Shown here: piece after piece, positions 8,718-17,405 of the stretch
Position numbering within the stretch: position 1 is the first letter of the stretch
How the letters are laid out: each line of letters starts with the position of its first letter
DNA from: Pontibacter beigongshangensis
GTDB lineage: Bacteria > Bacteroidota > Bacteroidia > Cytophagales > Hymenobacteraceae
Length of the DNA: 64,000 bases
NCBI RefSeq assembly: GCF_014332515.1
Contig: NZ_VFSD01000011.1
Coordinates: 1 to 64,000 of the forward strand
Direction of reading: 5' to 3'
Translations under genes and position numbers: made by a program
Notes under the pieces: generated by a model
The model's database searches: none
What the model was told of the DNA's origin: nothing
What the model saw: the letters and a program-made list of their open reading frames with translations, nothing else

Positions 8718-8752
8718 CAGGAAAAGTCTTCTGTCCTGCGACTTGTGTCTCA
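8718..8752 (-). repeat. family E repeat, inverted copy
   Basis: The reverse complement reads GACACAAGTCGCAGGACAG, an altered copy of the element at 8575-8601. The two flank the terminator and the family A copy 3. Confidence 0.4.
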
Positions 8753-8757
8753 AAAAA

Positions 8758-10065
<1,308 letters not shown>

Positions 10066-10090
10066 GTTAATATGTTTTCATCTGATAACA

Positions 10091-10098
10091 CAAAATTA
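10091..10098 (-). promoter_or_regulatory. candidate -7 promoter box of ahcY
   Basis: The minus strand reads TAATTTTG, matching TAnnTTTG, 26 bases upstream of the ahcY ATG. No clear TTG lies at the -33 position. Confidence 0.35.
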
Positions 10099-10336
10099 AG
10101 CAATTTTTTGCATAAATCCATAAAACTATCTCTATTAGTGTAGATTAATAGTCCATAAAAGTTCCTCGGGCGCTGGCTGCATCTACCTGTGGCTAAAACA
10201 TTTCGGCAGCAGCAGATCGTACCTGAGCCAGGAACAACGCATAAAAAAGTGGCCGCCCGGTTAAGGCAGCCACTTATATTATTTGACGAGACAAAACATA
10301 TCCTGATCCGATAAAGCACGGGCATACAACCTGAGC

Positions 10337-10386
10337 GAGGAGCAGCCATGATTTATGTGGGAGGGCCTTTTTCATTAGAATAATTC
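10337..10386 (-). repeat. family A repeat, copy 4
   Basis: Minus-strand copy with GGGAGGGCC, a T-run and CATTAGAATAATTC. The CTCCGGAG palindrome and the GCAGC tail are degraded. Confidence 0.7.
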
Positions 10387-10510
10387 AGAAATACAGCCCC
10401 TGCTCAGCCTACAAGCTCACCCGATCATACTTTGTTGATAATTACTAACGTGCCTTCCATCAGAATTCCCAGCTATTTGGTGTCTGCAATAGAATTTAAA
10501 AGCAGCCAGC

Positions 10511-10551
10511 GGCATCGGAATAATAGTCACAGGCGAGGACGCTCGCACCAT
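10511..10551 (+). repeat. family B hairpin repeat, copy 1
   Basis: Contains GGAATAATAGTC, then GCGAGGACGCTCGC (5-bp stem, GACG loop) and CACCAT. Related copies at 35476 and 36652 keep the stem with different bases. Confidence 0.6.
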
Positions 10552-10588
10552 GAAAAGTTCTTATGCCGAATGTGCGTCTGGCATGGCC

Positions 10589-11272
10589 TTAGTTGTTCCT
10601 GATCGCGCCTGCGCCTAGCGTGTTGGTGTTGCCGGAAGCCGGATTTGCGAAACCTTGTGCAAACACGGTATAGATGGCTCCGTTCTCCAGCATTACGTTG
10701 GGCACGGTAAGCACGGTTGTGTTCGTTCCTGCCAACCTTACCTCGAGGGTATAAGTGCCGGCGTCTACGGGCGTAAAGGCTGTGGCAGATTTAAAGGCGC
10801 GGTTACTGAACAAGGTGGGGCCATTCTGTACGGCAATATCCACGGCCGGGGCATCTGGCGAAAGGTGCAGGAAACGTACATGCGCTCTTCCGTTGGCCGG
10901 GCTTGCCAGGTCATCTTCCAGTATCAGGGGCTCGATATTGCTTAAAGTGTTAATAGCGAACACGCTGTAGCTCCTGCCCGACTCCAGGTCGAGGTTGCCA
11001 TTAATGACGGTGGTAGAAGTACCGGCCGCATTTACTTTTACATTGCGCGTGCCCGAGGATACGCTTAGGTAACCAGTGTTGTTCGGGTAGCTGAGGGCCG
11101 AAGTGTTTACTTTTTTATCATCTATGAGCAGATCTACGGAGGGAGCATCAGGAGAAGCGTGCACCACCATCACATTTGCGCCTGGCTGCAATTCATCATC
11201 GTCATCGTTGCAACTGGTCAGGGCAAATAGCGGGAGTACGGTCAGCAATAAAATCTTGGTCCAATTTTTCAT
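10589..11272 (-). CDS. DUF4397-domain lipoprotein
   Basis: A 227-residue exported lipoprotein (signal peptide, then LTSC lipobox at about residue 20 and an Asp-rich spacer NDDDDE). Two copies of a DUF4397-like unit follow, opening with VMVVHASPDAPSVDLLID and VRFLHLSPDAPAVDIAV. DUF4397 proteins are surface beta-sandwich proteins of unknown function. The ATG giving MKNWTKILLLT is preferred to an upstream TTG. It stands alone between ahcY and a divergent methyltransferase. Confidence 0.88.
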   Translation of the reverse strand: MKNWTKILLLTVLPLFALTSCNDDDDELQPGANVMVVHASPDAPSVDLLIDDKKVNTSALSYPNNTGYLSVSSGTRNVKVNAAGTSTTVINGNLDLESGRSYSVFAINTLSNIEPLILEDDLASPANGRAHVRFLHLSPDAPAVDIAVQNGPTLFSNRAFKSATAFTPVDAGTYTLEVRLAGTNTTVLTVPNVMLENGAIYTVFAQGFANPASGNTNTLGAGAIRNN

Positions 11273-11636
11273 AGTGTTCAATTTTAAAATGAATTTCTAA
11301 ATTAGTTTCAGCTTTAAAACCGGCTCGTATTTATTTTGTTTAACATTTGTTTATTTTTTTTAAACAAAATTTCTCATTACTGCCTCTACTTCCTGATTTG
11401 CTATATTTGCAAGGAAGCACAGCATCAGAATTATGGGTTGAAGCAAGAAGAGGGTAAAATGTCCGGATCCAGAAACCTCATAATTGTTAGATTAGTTGTT
11501 AGGCATTGATGGGGAACATTTCCTTTTCAGAACTTATCTTACTACCCGTACCGGCAATGCAAACTTTATCGTAACCGGAGCTATATGGCCAGCATTTGCC
11601 CTGGCAGAAACAAAGCTCACTAACCCGCCATAATTT
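11273..11636. other. gap between divergent genes
   Basis: AT-rich. It contains TATATTTG at 11402-11409 on the plus strand, a possible -7 box for the downstream methyltransferase, but no -33 TTG at the right distance. No repeat family member was seen. Confidence 0.5.
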
Positions 11637-12818
11637 ATGCGCCAATTTACAGAGGCCGAAAAGCAGTTTATACAGGAGCACCTGCAGGAGGATGTGCCTA
11701 CGCTCATGCTGCAGGCCAGGCGCCACCCCGACCTGCCGGTGCTGGAGCTGGTGCAGCAGATTCAGGCGCGCCAGAAAGCCGCAACTAAACTCCCGACCTG
11801 GGTGGCGCACCCGGATGCGATCTTTCCGGTGGCGCTGTCGGTAGAGCAAAGTTCTTCTGAAACCACTGCGGCTTTTAAAGCTTCGCTCATAAATGGCCAT
11901 ACGCTTATCGACCTCACCGGCGGCTTTGGCGTAGACAGCTTCTTTTTTGCCAGAAGCTTCGAAAAAGTACTGCACATAGAACAGCAGCAGGAGTTGTCAG
12001 AAATTGCCGCCCATAACTTCAGCCTGCTCCAGGCCGACAATATACAGGCGGTGCATGCCAGTGCTGAGACATTTCTGAGCAGCTTCGGCGGCAAAGCCGA
12101 TGTTATATACCTGGACCCGGCCCGGCGCGGCGGCCGCGACGAGCGGGTACACCTGCTGCAGGACTGTGAGCCCGACGTGCTGCGCCTGCTGCCTACGCTC
12201 CTCGAAAAAGCTGATGCCGTGCTCCTCAAAACATCGCCGATGCTCGACATCGGCCTTGCCCTGGAGCAACTGCAGTCGGTGACGAAGGTATGGGTGGTGG
12301 CGGTGCAGAACGAGTGCAAGGAAGTGCTGTATTGGCTCTCAGCTGCTCCGGTAGCCAGGCCGGAAATATGCGCCATAAACCTGCTGGCGGGCGGGCAGGA
12401 GCAACGCCTTGTTTTTGCGGAGGAGCAGGAACAGGCGGCTGCGGTAACTTATGCCGATGCAAAGGCTTATGTTTACGAGCCAAACGCCGCCATTCTGAAA
12501 GCGGGAGCCTACAAGTATCTGGCGCAGCAGTACCAGCTTGCCAAGCTGCACCCCAACAGCCACCTCTACACCTCCGATAACTTGCTACCCGATTTTCCGG
12601 GCCGTACTTTCCGCTGCATCGCCACTGGCCGTTGCAACAAAAAGGAACTGCTGCAGCAACTGCCCGGCAAAAAAGCCAATATTACTGTTCGCAACTTTCC
12701 CGAAACAGTAGCCGAAATCCGGCGCAAAACAGGTATAAAGGAAGGAGGAAACACCTACCTGTTCTTTACCACCGATATGCACCAGAAGCCCGTGGTCCTT
12801 TATTGTGAGAAGCCGTAG
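11637..12818 (+). CDS. class I SAM methyltransferase with THUMP-like domain
   Basis: A 393-residue cytoplasmic protein. A helical N-terminal part (about 1-85) precedes a Rossmann methyltransferase domain with motif I LIDLTGGFGVDSFFFA (about residues 90-105) and motif IV YLDPARRGGRDERV. The C-terminal part has the THUMP_like features (FRCIATGRCNKKELLQQLPG and NVTVRNFP-like text). Related proteins are annotated as RNA or class I methyltransferases; the substrate is not established. It is a monocistronic plus-strand gene with repeats directly downstream. Confidence 0.85.
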   Translation: MRQFTEAEKQFIQEHLQEDVPTLMLQARRHPDLPVLELVQQIQARQKAATKLPTWVAHPDAIFPVALSVEQSSSETTAAFKASLINGHTLIDLTGGFGVDSFFFARSFEKVLHIEQQQELSEIAAHNFSLLQADNIQAVHASAETFLSSFGGKADVIYLDPARRGGRDERVHLLQDCEPDVLRLLPTLLEKADAVLLKTSPMLDIGLALEQLQSVTKVWVVAVQNECKEVLYWLSAAPVARPEICAINLLAGGQEQRLVFAEEQEQAAAVTYADAKAYVYEPNAAILKAGAYKYLAQQYQLAKLHPNSHLYTSDNLLPDFPGRTFRCIATGRCNKKELLQQLPGKKANITVRNFPETVAEIRRKTGIKEGGNTYLFFTTDMHQKPVVLYCEKP

Positions 12819-12844
12819 CAGGAGCCGCAGCAAATGCCCAAATG

Positions 12845-12886
12845 CAATTATTTGAATAAAAATGGCCCTCCGGAGCTCATCTTGTA
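12845..12886 (+). repeat. family A repeat, copy 5
   Basis: AATTATTTGAATAAAAATGG then CCCTCCGGAG, followed by CTCATCTTGT instead of the GCTGCT tail. Confidence 0.75.
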
Positions 12887-12903
12887 GAGAAAAGCAGGTG
12901 GCT

Positions 12904-12926
12904 GGTGCGAGCTTGCCGCTCGTACC
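12904..12926 (-). repeat. family D repeat, copy 1
   Basis: GGTGCGAGC and GCTCGTACC pair as a 9-bp stem (one G-T pair) around TTGCC. It is the reverse complement of the copies at 13009 and 24848. Confidence 0.6.
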
Positions 12927-13008
12927 AAATGTTCCTTACGGCTACAGCCTAAAAGGATTGATCTATAACAAGCTGCTTTGGCCCCTTCTGGAAAGGCTTG
13001 ATAGGAAA

Positions 13009-13030
13009 GTACGAGCGGCAAGCGCGCACC
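13009..13030 (+). repeat. family D repeat, copy 2
   Basis: GTACGAGCGGCAAGCGCGC then ACCAG; with flanks GAAAG and ATTCAGG it matches the copy at 24848 over about 37 bases. Confidence 0.6.
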
Positions 13031-13068
13031 AGCGCAAAATTCAGGAAACAGAAGTATTATTTTTCCCA

Positions 13069-13099
13069 ACAAGATGAGCTCTGGAGGCTCTGCTGCTGT
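13069..13099 (+). repeat. family A core and tail fragment
   Basis: ACAAGATGAGCTCTGGAGG followed by CTCTGCTGCTG. It lacks the AATTATT end. Its left part is inverted relative to 12871-12885. Confidence 0.5.
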
Positions 13100-13145
13100 T
13101 TGTCTGAACCTTAACGAAAGGATTCTCCTGATTAGCCTGGTGCCC

Positions 13146-13193
13146 GATTATTCTAATGGTTTTGCCCCTCCGGAGATTTCTGCCCCTGCTGCT
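13146..13193 (+). repeat. family A repeat, copy 6
   Basis: GATTATTCTAATGGTTTTG, then CCCCTCCGGAG, then TTTCTGCCCCTGCTGCT. A complete copy. Confidence 0.8.
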
Positions 13194-13612
13194 TTAGAGA
13201 ATGCAAGACCTCCTTTAAGAGTTGAGAGTGAAGAGTTGATAGCGTTTAAAAGCTGTTCTGGTAGTTCTCAAATCTGCTCATCTTCAAATCTCCGAAATGA
13301 AAAAATGAGATATCAGCACCTTAAGCAAGGGCTTTGATGCAGGCACCTTCCTTCTGAAAACTGCATCAAATTTTTATCTTCTGCTACTACGCACAATAAT
13401 CCAACTCAAAGAGGCTCAGACACCTTGCTTCGGCCCCTACATAACTATAGTAATCAAGCAATTACCCTACAGCAGGATAATTACTATATTTCTATAGCCA
13501 GGATTATGCATTAAGAGATTATTCCTATTCAACCTCCACAACACTACACCCAAGCTTCTAACTACTAAGCATTTGAATCGTAGAAGCAGGTATACTCTTT
13601 AAACAAAATGCT

Positions 13613-13825
13613 ATGAAAAACAACAAGCAACCAACCCAGCCGACACACCTTGCCGAGACAGGTAAAACCAAGCCGGCAACTAAGGAAGCCAAAGCCTCTA
13701 CGCTGCCAGAAAGCTCCACCACTTCTCAAAGCTCTTCGTCTTCGGGACAAACGAGCGGCGGGGCCATGCCAAACATACAGGGCGCCAACCAGAGCCGCGA
13801 GGCAGAGCAAAACGACCTCAGGTAA
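13613..13825 (+). CDS. small low-complexity hydrophilic protein
   Basis: A 70-residue product, MKNNKQPTQ..., rich in Ser, Thr, Gln, Lys and Pro with a Ser run at about 39-45 and no hydrophobic segment. No family was recognised. It resembles in composition two other short genes here (14048-14230 and 21120-21296): all are disordered, polar and about 60 residues long. Such genes often encode stress-linked or cell-envelope accessory proteins in Bacteroidota, but no function is claimed. Overlapping minus-strand frames encode nothing recognisable. Confidence 0.55.
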   Translation: MKNNKQPTQPTHLAETGKTKPATKEAKASTLPESSTTSQSSSSSGQTSGGAMPNIQGANQSREAEQNDLR

Positions 13826-14047
13826 AACCTTTATACCTGCAAGGTTACTTCCCAGAGACTGTCAGCCGGAGCACAGATTTCTCTTAAATAGCAATCATAA
13901 GTATTGAAGAAGGGCACAAAGCCCGAATTTGTAGGCAAGACAAACCGTAGCGATACCAAGGCTGGCAGACAGAGAGGCGGGCAGCCAAAAACCAACTGCT
14001 TTGCCTGAAGCCCGTATATTTTAGATGAACCAAACATGCAAAAGCTA

Positions 14048-14230
14048 TGAGCCACGATAAAGAAAACAAAAAACAACAAAGCAGCCCTGCTGACACAAGC
14101 AAAGGCCAGAGAAAAGACATCTCTAACGACATGGAAAAAAATGCCCAGGGTGATAAAGGAGGTAACAACTACACTCCTCAAAACCGCACAGATAATGAGC
14201 AGGACGAGGAAAAGAAAAAATAGATATTAG
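14048..14230 (+). CDS. small Lys/Glu/Asn-rich hydrophilic protein
   Basis: An open frame of 60 codons starting MSHDKENKKQQSSPADTSKG and ending EEKKNRY, wholly polar and predicted disordered. The strong bidirectional hairpin at 14243-14288 begins 13 bases after its stop, which supports a real transcript. It lies 220 bases after the similar small gene at 13613. Function unknown. Confidence 0.5.
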
Positions 14231-14242
14231 CTTTTAGCTGCT

Positions 14243-14288
14243 ACAAAACAAAAGCCGCACCTTATTGGGGGTGCGGCTTTTGTTTTGT
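14243..14288. terminator. bidirectional terminator
   Basis: Perfect 19-bp arms (14243-14261 and 14270-14288) with AAAAGCCGCACC/GGTGCGGCTTTT and T-runs on both strands. It separates the plus-strand small gene from the minus-strand DUF6600 gene. Confidence 0.9.
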
Positions 14289-14312
14289 GGAGGTCATACT
14301 ATTGCTCTTCCA

Positions 14313-14413
14313 GATTAAAAATTAGAAACTCAAAATTAGAAATGATGGCAGCTTTGTTTTCTGGGAGCTTTAAAAGCGTTTCACCTTTCTCAAAATCAAA
14401 TTAGAGGAGCATT
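14313..14413 (+). repeat. family C repeat, copy 1
   Basis: About 100 bases containing AATTAGAAATGATGGCAGC, TTTTCTGGGAGCTTTAAAAG and CAAATTAGAGGAGCA. Related text recurs at 36339-36436 and 48039-48127. Confidence 0.6.
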
Positions 14414-14417
14414 AGGC

Positions 14418-15848
14418 TTAAAAATTTCTGGTCGGCTTGCCACTTCCGCCTGATGAGCGCTGCGGTTGCGTTGCCGCCGGGCGCTGGCTCGGGGTTGAGG
14501 ATTGTACCGAACGCTGCGGCTGCTCCACCCGTTGAGGCTGAACTATACGCTGCGGCCGCTCTGTGCGCTGTGGCTGCATCGGCTGTTGCGGTGCTACCCG
14601 CACGGGTGCATTCTGGTTTATGATCGGTCGTTCCTGCCTTTGCGGCCGCTGGGGTTGCATGGCTGGTTGTTCCCGGCGCACAGGTGCCTCTGTTCTTACC
14701 TGGCTTTCAAGACGCCTGCGTGGTGCCTGCTCCTGCATGTTCGGTATCGGCTGCAGGCCAGGGCTTATCCGTTCGTTGTCGCTACGCACGGCACGCTCTG
14801 GGCGCGAAGGACTTGCATTCCTGGTTGGCCTTTGCGTTTCTGCGCCTTCGGCGGGTTGGTAGCTGCTGTTTAGGTCGCGGACCGGTGCGGCACCTGGTGT
14901 AATCCTTTCAATGCCTGGGTTGCCACCAGACGCATCTCCAGCCCGGGGATTAGGTCTTGTGCCGGTGTTATGCTCACGTATCATATTGTTTCTACCTTCG
15001 GTGCCCAAACCTCCTTCGGGTCTGTTCTGGGAGCCATCTACTGCGCCCCGATCCGGGCGTCCTCCGGTTTCTCTGGCTACGACACGGGCAGGGGCCTCAT
15101 TGCGCGATGGTCTTTCGGAGGTTACCTCGGGTCGGTACATTCTTACAGCACTTCTGTCCACTACGGGGCGACCCGGTTTGTTGTCGTTGTTAACCTCGTA
15201 CACCTGCACCCGTCTGCGGGTATGCTGCTCTATCTCGTTGGCACGTGGCCCATACACATAGGTGCGGTTGCTGTTATAATAGTAGTTATTGATAATGGTG
15301 GTGTTGTGGTAAACGTTCACTACACGGGTTCTGGGCACGCAATACCTGTAAATGCGCGGGCTCATAATATAGCGCCGTGGCACAAACACCCAGTGCACCA
15401 TGGGTATGTTAATGGCAAGGTTAATATGCATGCCTGGCCCTAGCGGAGCCCATCCGTAGTAGTCGCCACCGGTTCGCCAGTGCACCCAGGCAGGTCCCCA
15501 TTCGTGACCAGGAACCCAGAGCCAGCCATAAAAGTCGTCGTAGAGCCAGCGGCCGTAGTGGAACGGTGCCCAGCCCCAACGGTAATCCGATACCCAGGTG
15601 TTGCCGTACGCCGTCATGACCCAGTGCCCCCGCGTGGCGTAGGGCTGAAAACCTGGCTCCACATTGGGAGACCACACATAGCCGTGCGCCGGATACTGAA
15701 TCCAGCGCCCATAAGGTGCCAGCTCATCGTAAAAGGTCTGGAACGAAACCACAGCACCACCCTGTGCCACTGCCTCGCCAGCCCCGAGCAAACTAACGGC
15801 AACCAATGCAACCATGCATAGCGTCCGCAATTTCTTTAGTGCTTCCAT
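14418..15848 (-). CDS. DUF6600-type exported protein with Arg/Gln/Pro-rich tail
   Basis: A 476-residue exported protein with a Sec signal peptide (cleavage near GEAVAQG, residue 29). Residues 35-170 carry closely spaced aromatic motifs such as YGRWIQYP, YRWGWAPFHYGRW and GWLWVPGHEWGPAWVHW, the YxWGxW-type pattern of DUF6600. The second half (about 230-476) is a disordered Arg/Pro/Gln/Glu-rich region ending in repeated Q-x-x-Q-R-P units. Possible roles are binding to envelope polymers or nucleic acid; none is established. It stands alone, with the bidirectional hairpin at 14243-14288 downstream. Confidence 0.85.
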   Translation of the reverse strand: MEALKKLRTLCMVALVAVSLLGAGEAVAQGGAVVSFQTFYDELAPYGRWIQYPAHGYVWSPNVEPGFQPYATRGHWVMTAYGNTWVSDYRWGWAPFHYGRWLYDDFYGWLWVPGHEWGPAWVHWRTGGDYYGWAPLGPGMHINLAINIPMVHWVFVPRRYIMSPRIYRYCVPRTRVVNVYHNTTIINNYYYNSNRTYVYGPRANEIEQHTRRRVQVYEVNNDNKPGRPVVDRSAVRMYRPEVTSERPSRNEAPARVVARETGGRPDRGAVDGSQNRPEGGLGTEGRNNMIREHNTGTRPNPRAGDASGGNPGIERITPGAAPVRDLNSSYQPAEGAETQRPTRNASPSRPERAVRSDNERISPGLQPIPNMQEQAPRRRLESQVRTEAPVRREQPAMQPQRPQRQERPIINQNAPVRVAPQQPMQPQRTERPQRIVQPQRVEQPQRSVQSSTPSQRPAATQPQRSSGGSGKPTRNF

Positions 15849-16152
15849 TGCCTTATATTTTAACTTGTATTACCCTTTGGTTATATAGAATAAATACCTT
15901 GCCAAAAACACACAGCTGTTAGTACTTTTACGGATTTGGATTGATTTTCTTTAAACAGATGGCTAAAAATCAGTTTCCGGATCTGGAATGTATGTCTAAT
16001 TCACTACGAAGCTTGGTTTCAGCAGCTTCCATTTTCGTTATACCCATTATCGTATTCACTAACTGCCTATTCATTTTATCCGCACTATTTCCGGAAGAAC
16101 CAAGCCAAGCAAGCCAGTTCTCAGCTTTCCCAAGTCAATATAAATATTTAAA
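15849..16152. other. upstream region of the DUF6600 gene
   Basis: About 300 AT-rich bases. No repeat, RNA or small gene was recognised. Confidence 0.5.
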
Positions 16153-16761
16153 TTACTTCTTCCGGCTCACCCACTTATTCTCCTTCAGCCAGAAGCGCCA
16201 GGGCAGCAGGGCGTCATCTCCGGCATAGTCTACCCCGATGCGCGGGCCAATGGCAATTCTTTCCGAAGGAACCTGCAGGCCTCTGTCTTCTACCCAGATG
16301 GTGTGGCCGCTGAGGTCGGTGCCGTAGTGCTTTTTACTGATGCCGAGGGCGATGCTCAGCACGCCTGGACCAGCCGTCAGGTTGGGTTTAAGGAAAGGCA
16401 TGTTGCGGCGCAGTTGCATTTCTTCTAGGCCCTCGGTGGGCTCAATGGCGCGAACGAGCACTGCATCGGCCTTGCCCGCCTCGTTGGTGATAATGTTGAA
16501 GAGATGGTAAATGCCGTACACGAGGTACACATAAGCCACACCTCCCTGGTGGTACATGATCTCGGTGCGTTGCGTTCTGCGGTTCAGGTGAGCATGGCAG
16601 GCGCGGTCGTTTTCGCCTGAATACGCTTCTGTTTCTACAATTTTGCCTCCTGTTACTATGCCACCGATGTTCGTGAACAGGTACTTGCCCAGCAGTTCCT
16701 GGGCCACCTGCACCACATGGGGGCGGGTATAAAATGTGGTCGGCAGTTTCTGTCCGGTCAT
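16153..16761 (-). CDS. DNA-3-methyladenine glycosylase (AAG/MPG family)
   Basis: A base-excision repair enzyme that removes alkylated purines. From MTGQKLPTTFYTRPHVVQVAQ the product has 202 residues, the family length. Diagnostic segments are LLGKYLF, the active-site VETEAYSGENDRACHA (catalytic Glu in VETEAY), GVAYVYLVYGIYHLFN and GPGVLSIALGI. The frame stays open upstream to 16920, but that extension is translated from a family A repeat (16869-16917) and is not homologous to the family, so the inner ATG at 16761 is chosen. Confidence 0.93.
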   Translation of the reverse strand: MTGQKLPTTFYTRPHVVQVAQELLGKYLFTNIGGIVTGGKIVETEAYSGENDRACHAHLNRRTQRTEIMYHQGGVAYVYLVYGIYHLFNIITNEAGKADAVLVRAIEPTEGLEEMQLRRNMPFLKPNLTAGPGVLSIALGISKKHYGTDLSGHTIWVEDRGLQVPSERIAIGPRIGVDYAGDDALLPWRFWLKENKWVSRKK

Positions 16762-16868
16762 AGAAGTAGGTGGTTGCTTTTCAGCTTTAATTATACTGCG
16801 ACTGGTCCCTTGTGTTCTGGCAACGATTAAAAACAGCTTTTCAGGTCTTTGTCGCCTCTCTTTTTTCC

Positions 16869-16917
16869 GAATTATTCTAATGAACTGGCCCCTCTGAAGG
16901 TTCTCACTGCTGCTGCT
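16869..16917 (+). repeat. family A repeat, copy 7
   Basis: GAATTATTCTAATGAACTGG, CCCCTCTGAAGG, then TTCTCACTGCTGCTGCT. It lies just upstream of the glycosylase gene. Confidence 0.8.
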
Positions 16918-17099
16918 CATTTATTATTTTTATACAGGGCACAAATTATCTTTACCTCGAAAGGACCTGAAGGGCTTGTGAATCAGTATTCATGGTTTCC
17001 TGAAATTGAAAGCATGCTGAAAACGCTCTGGTTTTGCTGAGTACATGACTCTGCCCATTTTTAATTTCTAAATTTTAATTTTTAATTAAACAAAATCTC

Positions 17100-17107
17100 T
17101 ACCTTTG
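17100..17107 (+). promoter_or_regulatory. -7 promoter box of the cobalamin uptake unit
   Basis: TACCTTTG matches TAnnTTTG and lies about 10 bases before the first conserved riboswitch base. No clean TTG is present at -33. Confidence 0.5.
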
Positions 17108-17115
17108 CGCTCAGA

Positions 17116-17292
17116 TTGGTGGCTTGTACTACTGCCGTAGCACGGGCCTTAAAAGGGAAGCAGGTGAAATACCTGCGCTGTTCCCGCAACTGTATTCTTC
17201 TACAAAGGGTTAGTTCACAACCAAAGCCACTGTCCTGCAACCGGATGGGAAGGCGAACTAACTGAAGAGAGCCAGGAGACCTGCCAGTCCGA
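17116..17292 (+). promoter_or_regulatory. cobalamin riboswitch
   Basis: A cobalamin-binding RNA leader. It contains the B12 box AGCCAGGAGACCTGCC at 17270-17285, the core strands AGGGAAGCAGGTGAAA...ACCTGCGCTGTTCCCGCAA split over 17155-17189, and GCCACTGTCC with GGATGGGAAGG (17226-17253). The next gene is a TonB-dependent receptor, the usual target. The spacer before the GTG start carries two near-copies of ATGCTTTCGGGA (about 17306 and 17381), likely part of the expression platform that hides the initiation region when cobalamin is bound. Confidence 0.95.
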
Positions 17293-17405
17293 CCAAATTT
17301 GTCGTATGCTTTCGGGAAAAAAGCGGCACGGCCTGCGCTAATACCAGCGTTCGCTACACCTGCCCCTCTACCCATGGCATGCTTCGGGATGTAAGCGCAT
17401 GAATT

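Larger units (their letters stand above)
10066..10588. other. gene-free gap with family A and B repeats
   Basis: No credible gene in about 520 bases. It holds the ahcY promoter region, family A copy 4 (10337-10386) and a family B hairpin repeat (10511-10551). Confidence 0.7.
12819..13612. other. gene-free gap holding a repeat cluster
   Basis: About 800 bases without a supported gene. It holds family A copies at 12845 and 13146, a family A core fragment at 13069, and family D copies at 12904 and 13009. The segment CGGAGCTCATCTTGT (12871-12885) recurs inverted, with one change, at 13069-13084. From 13320 to 13590 nothing recognisable is seen. Confidence 0.7.

Noticed and set aside
11499-11975. 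158-codon minus-strand frame at the start of the methyltransferase
   Set aside because: Overlaps the methyltransferase gene on the opposite strand and shows no domain.
16762-16920. N-terminal extension of the 3-methyladenine glycosylase
   Set aside because: The 53 extra codons are read through a family A repeat and do not resemble the enzyme family, which starts at MTGQKLP.
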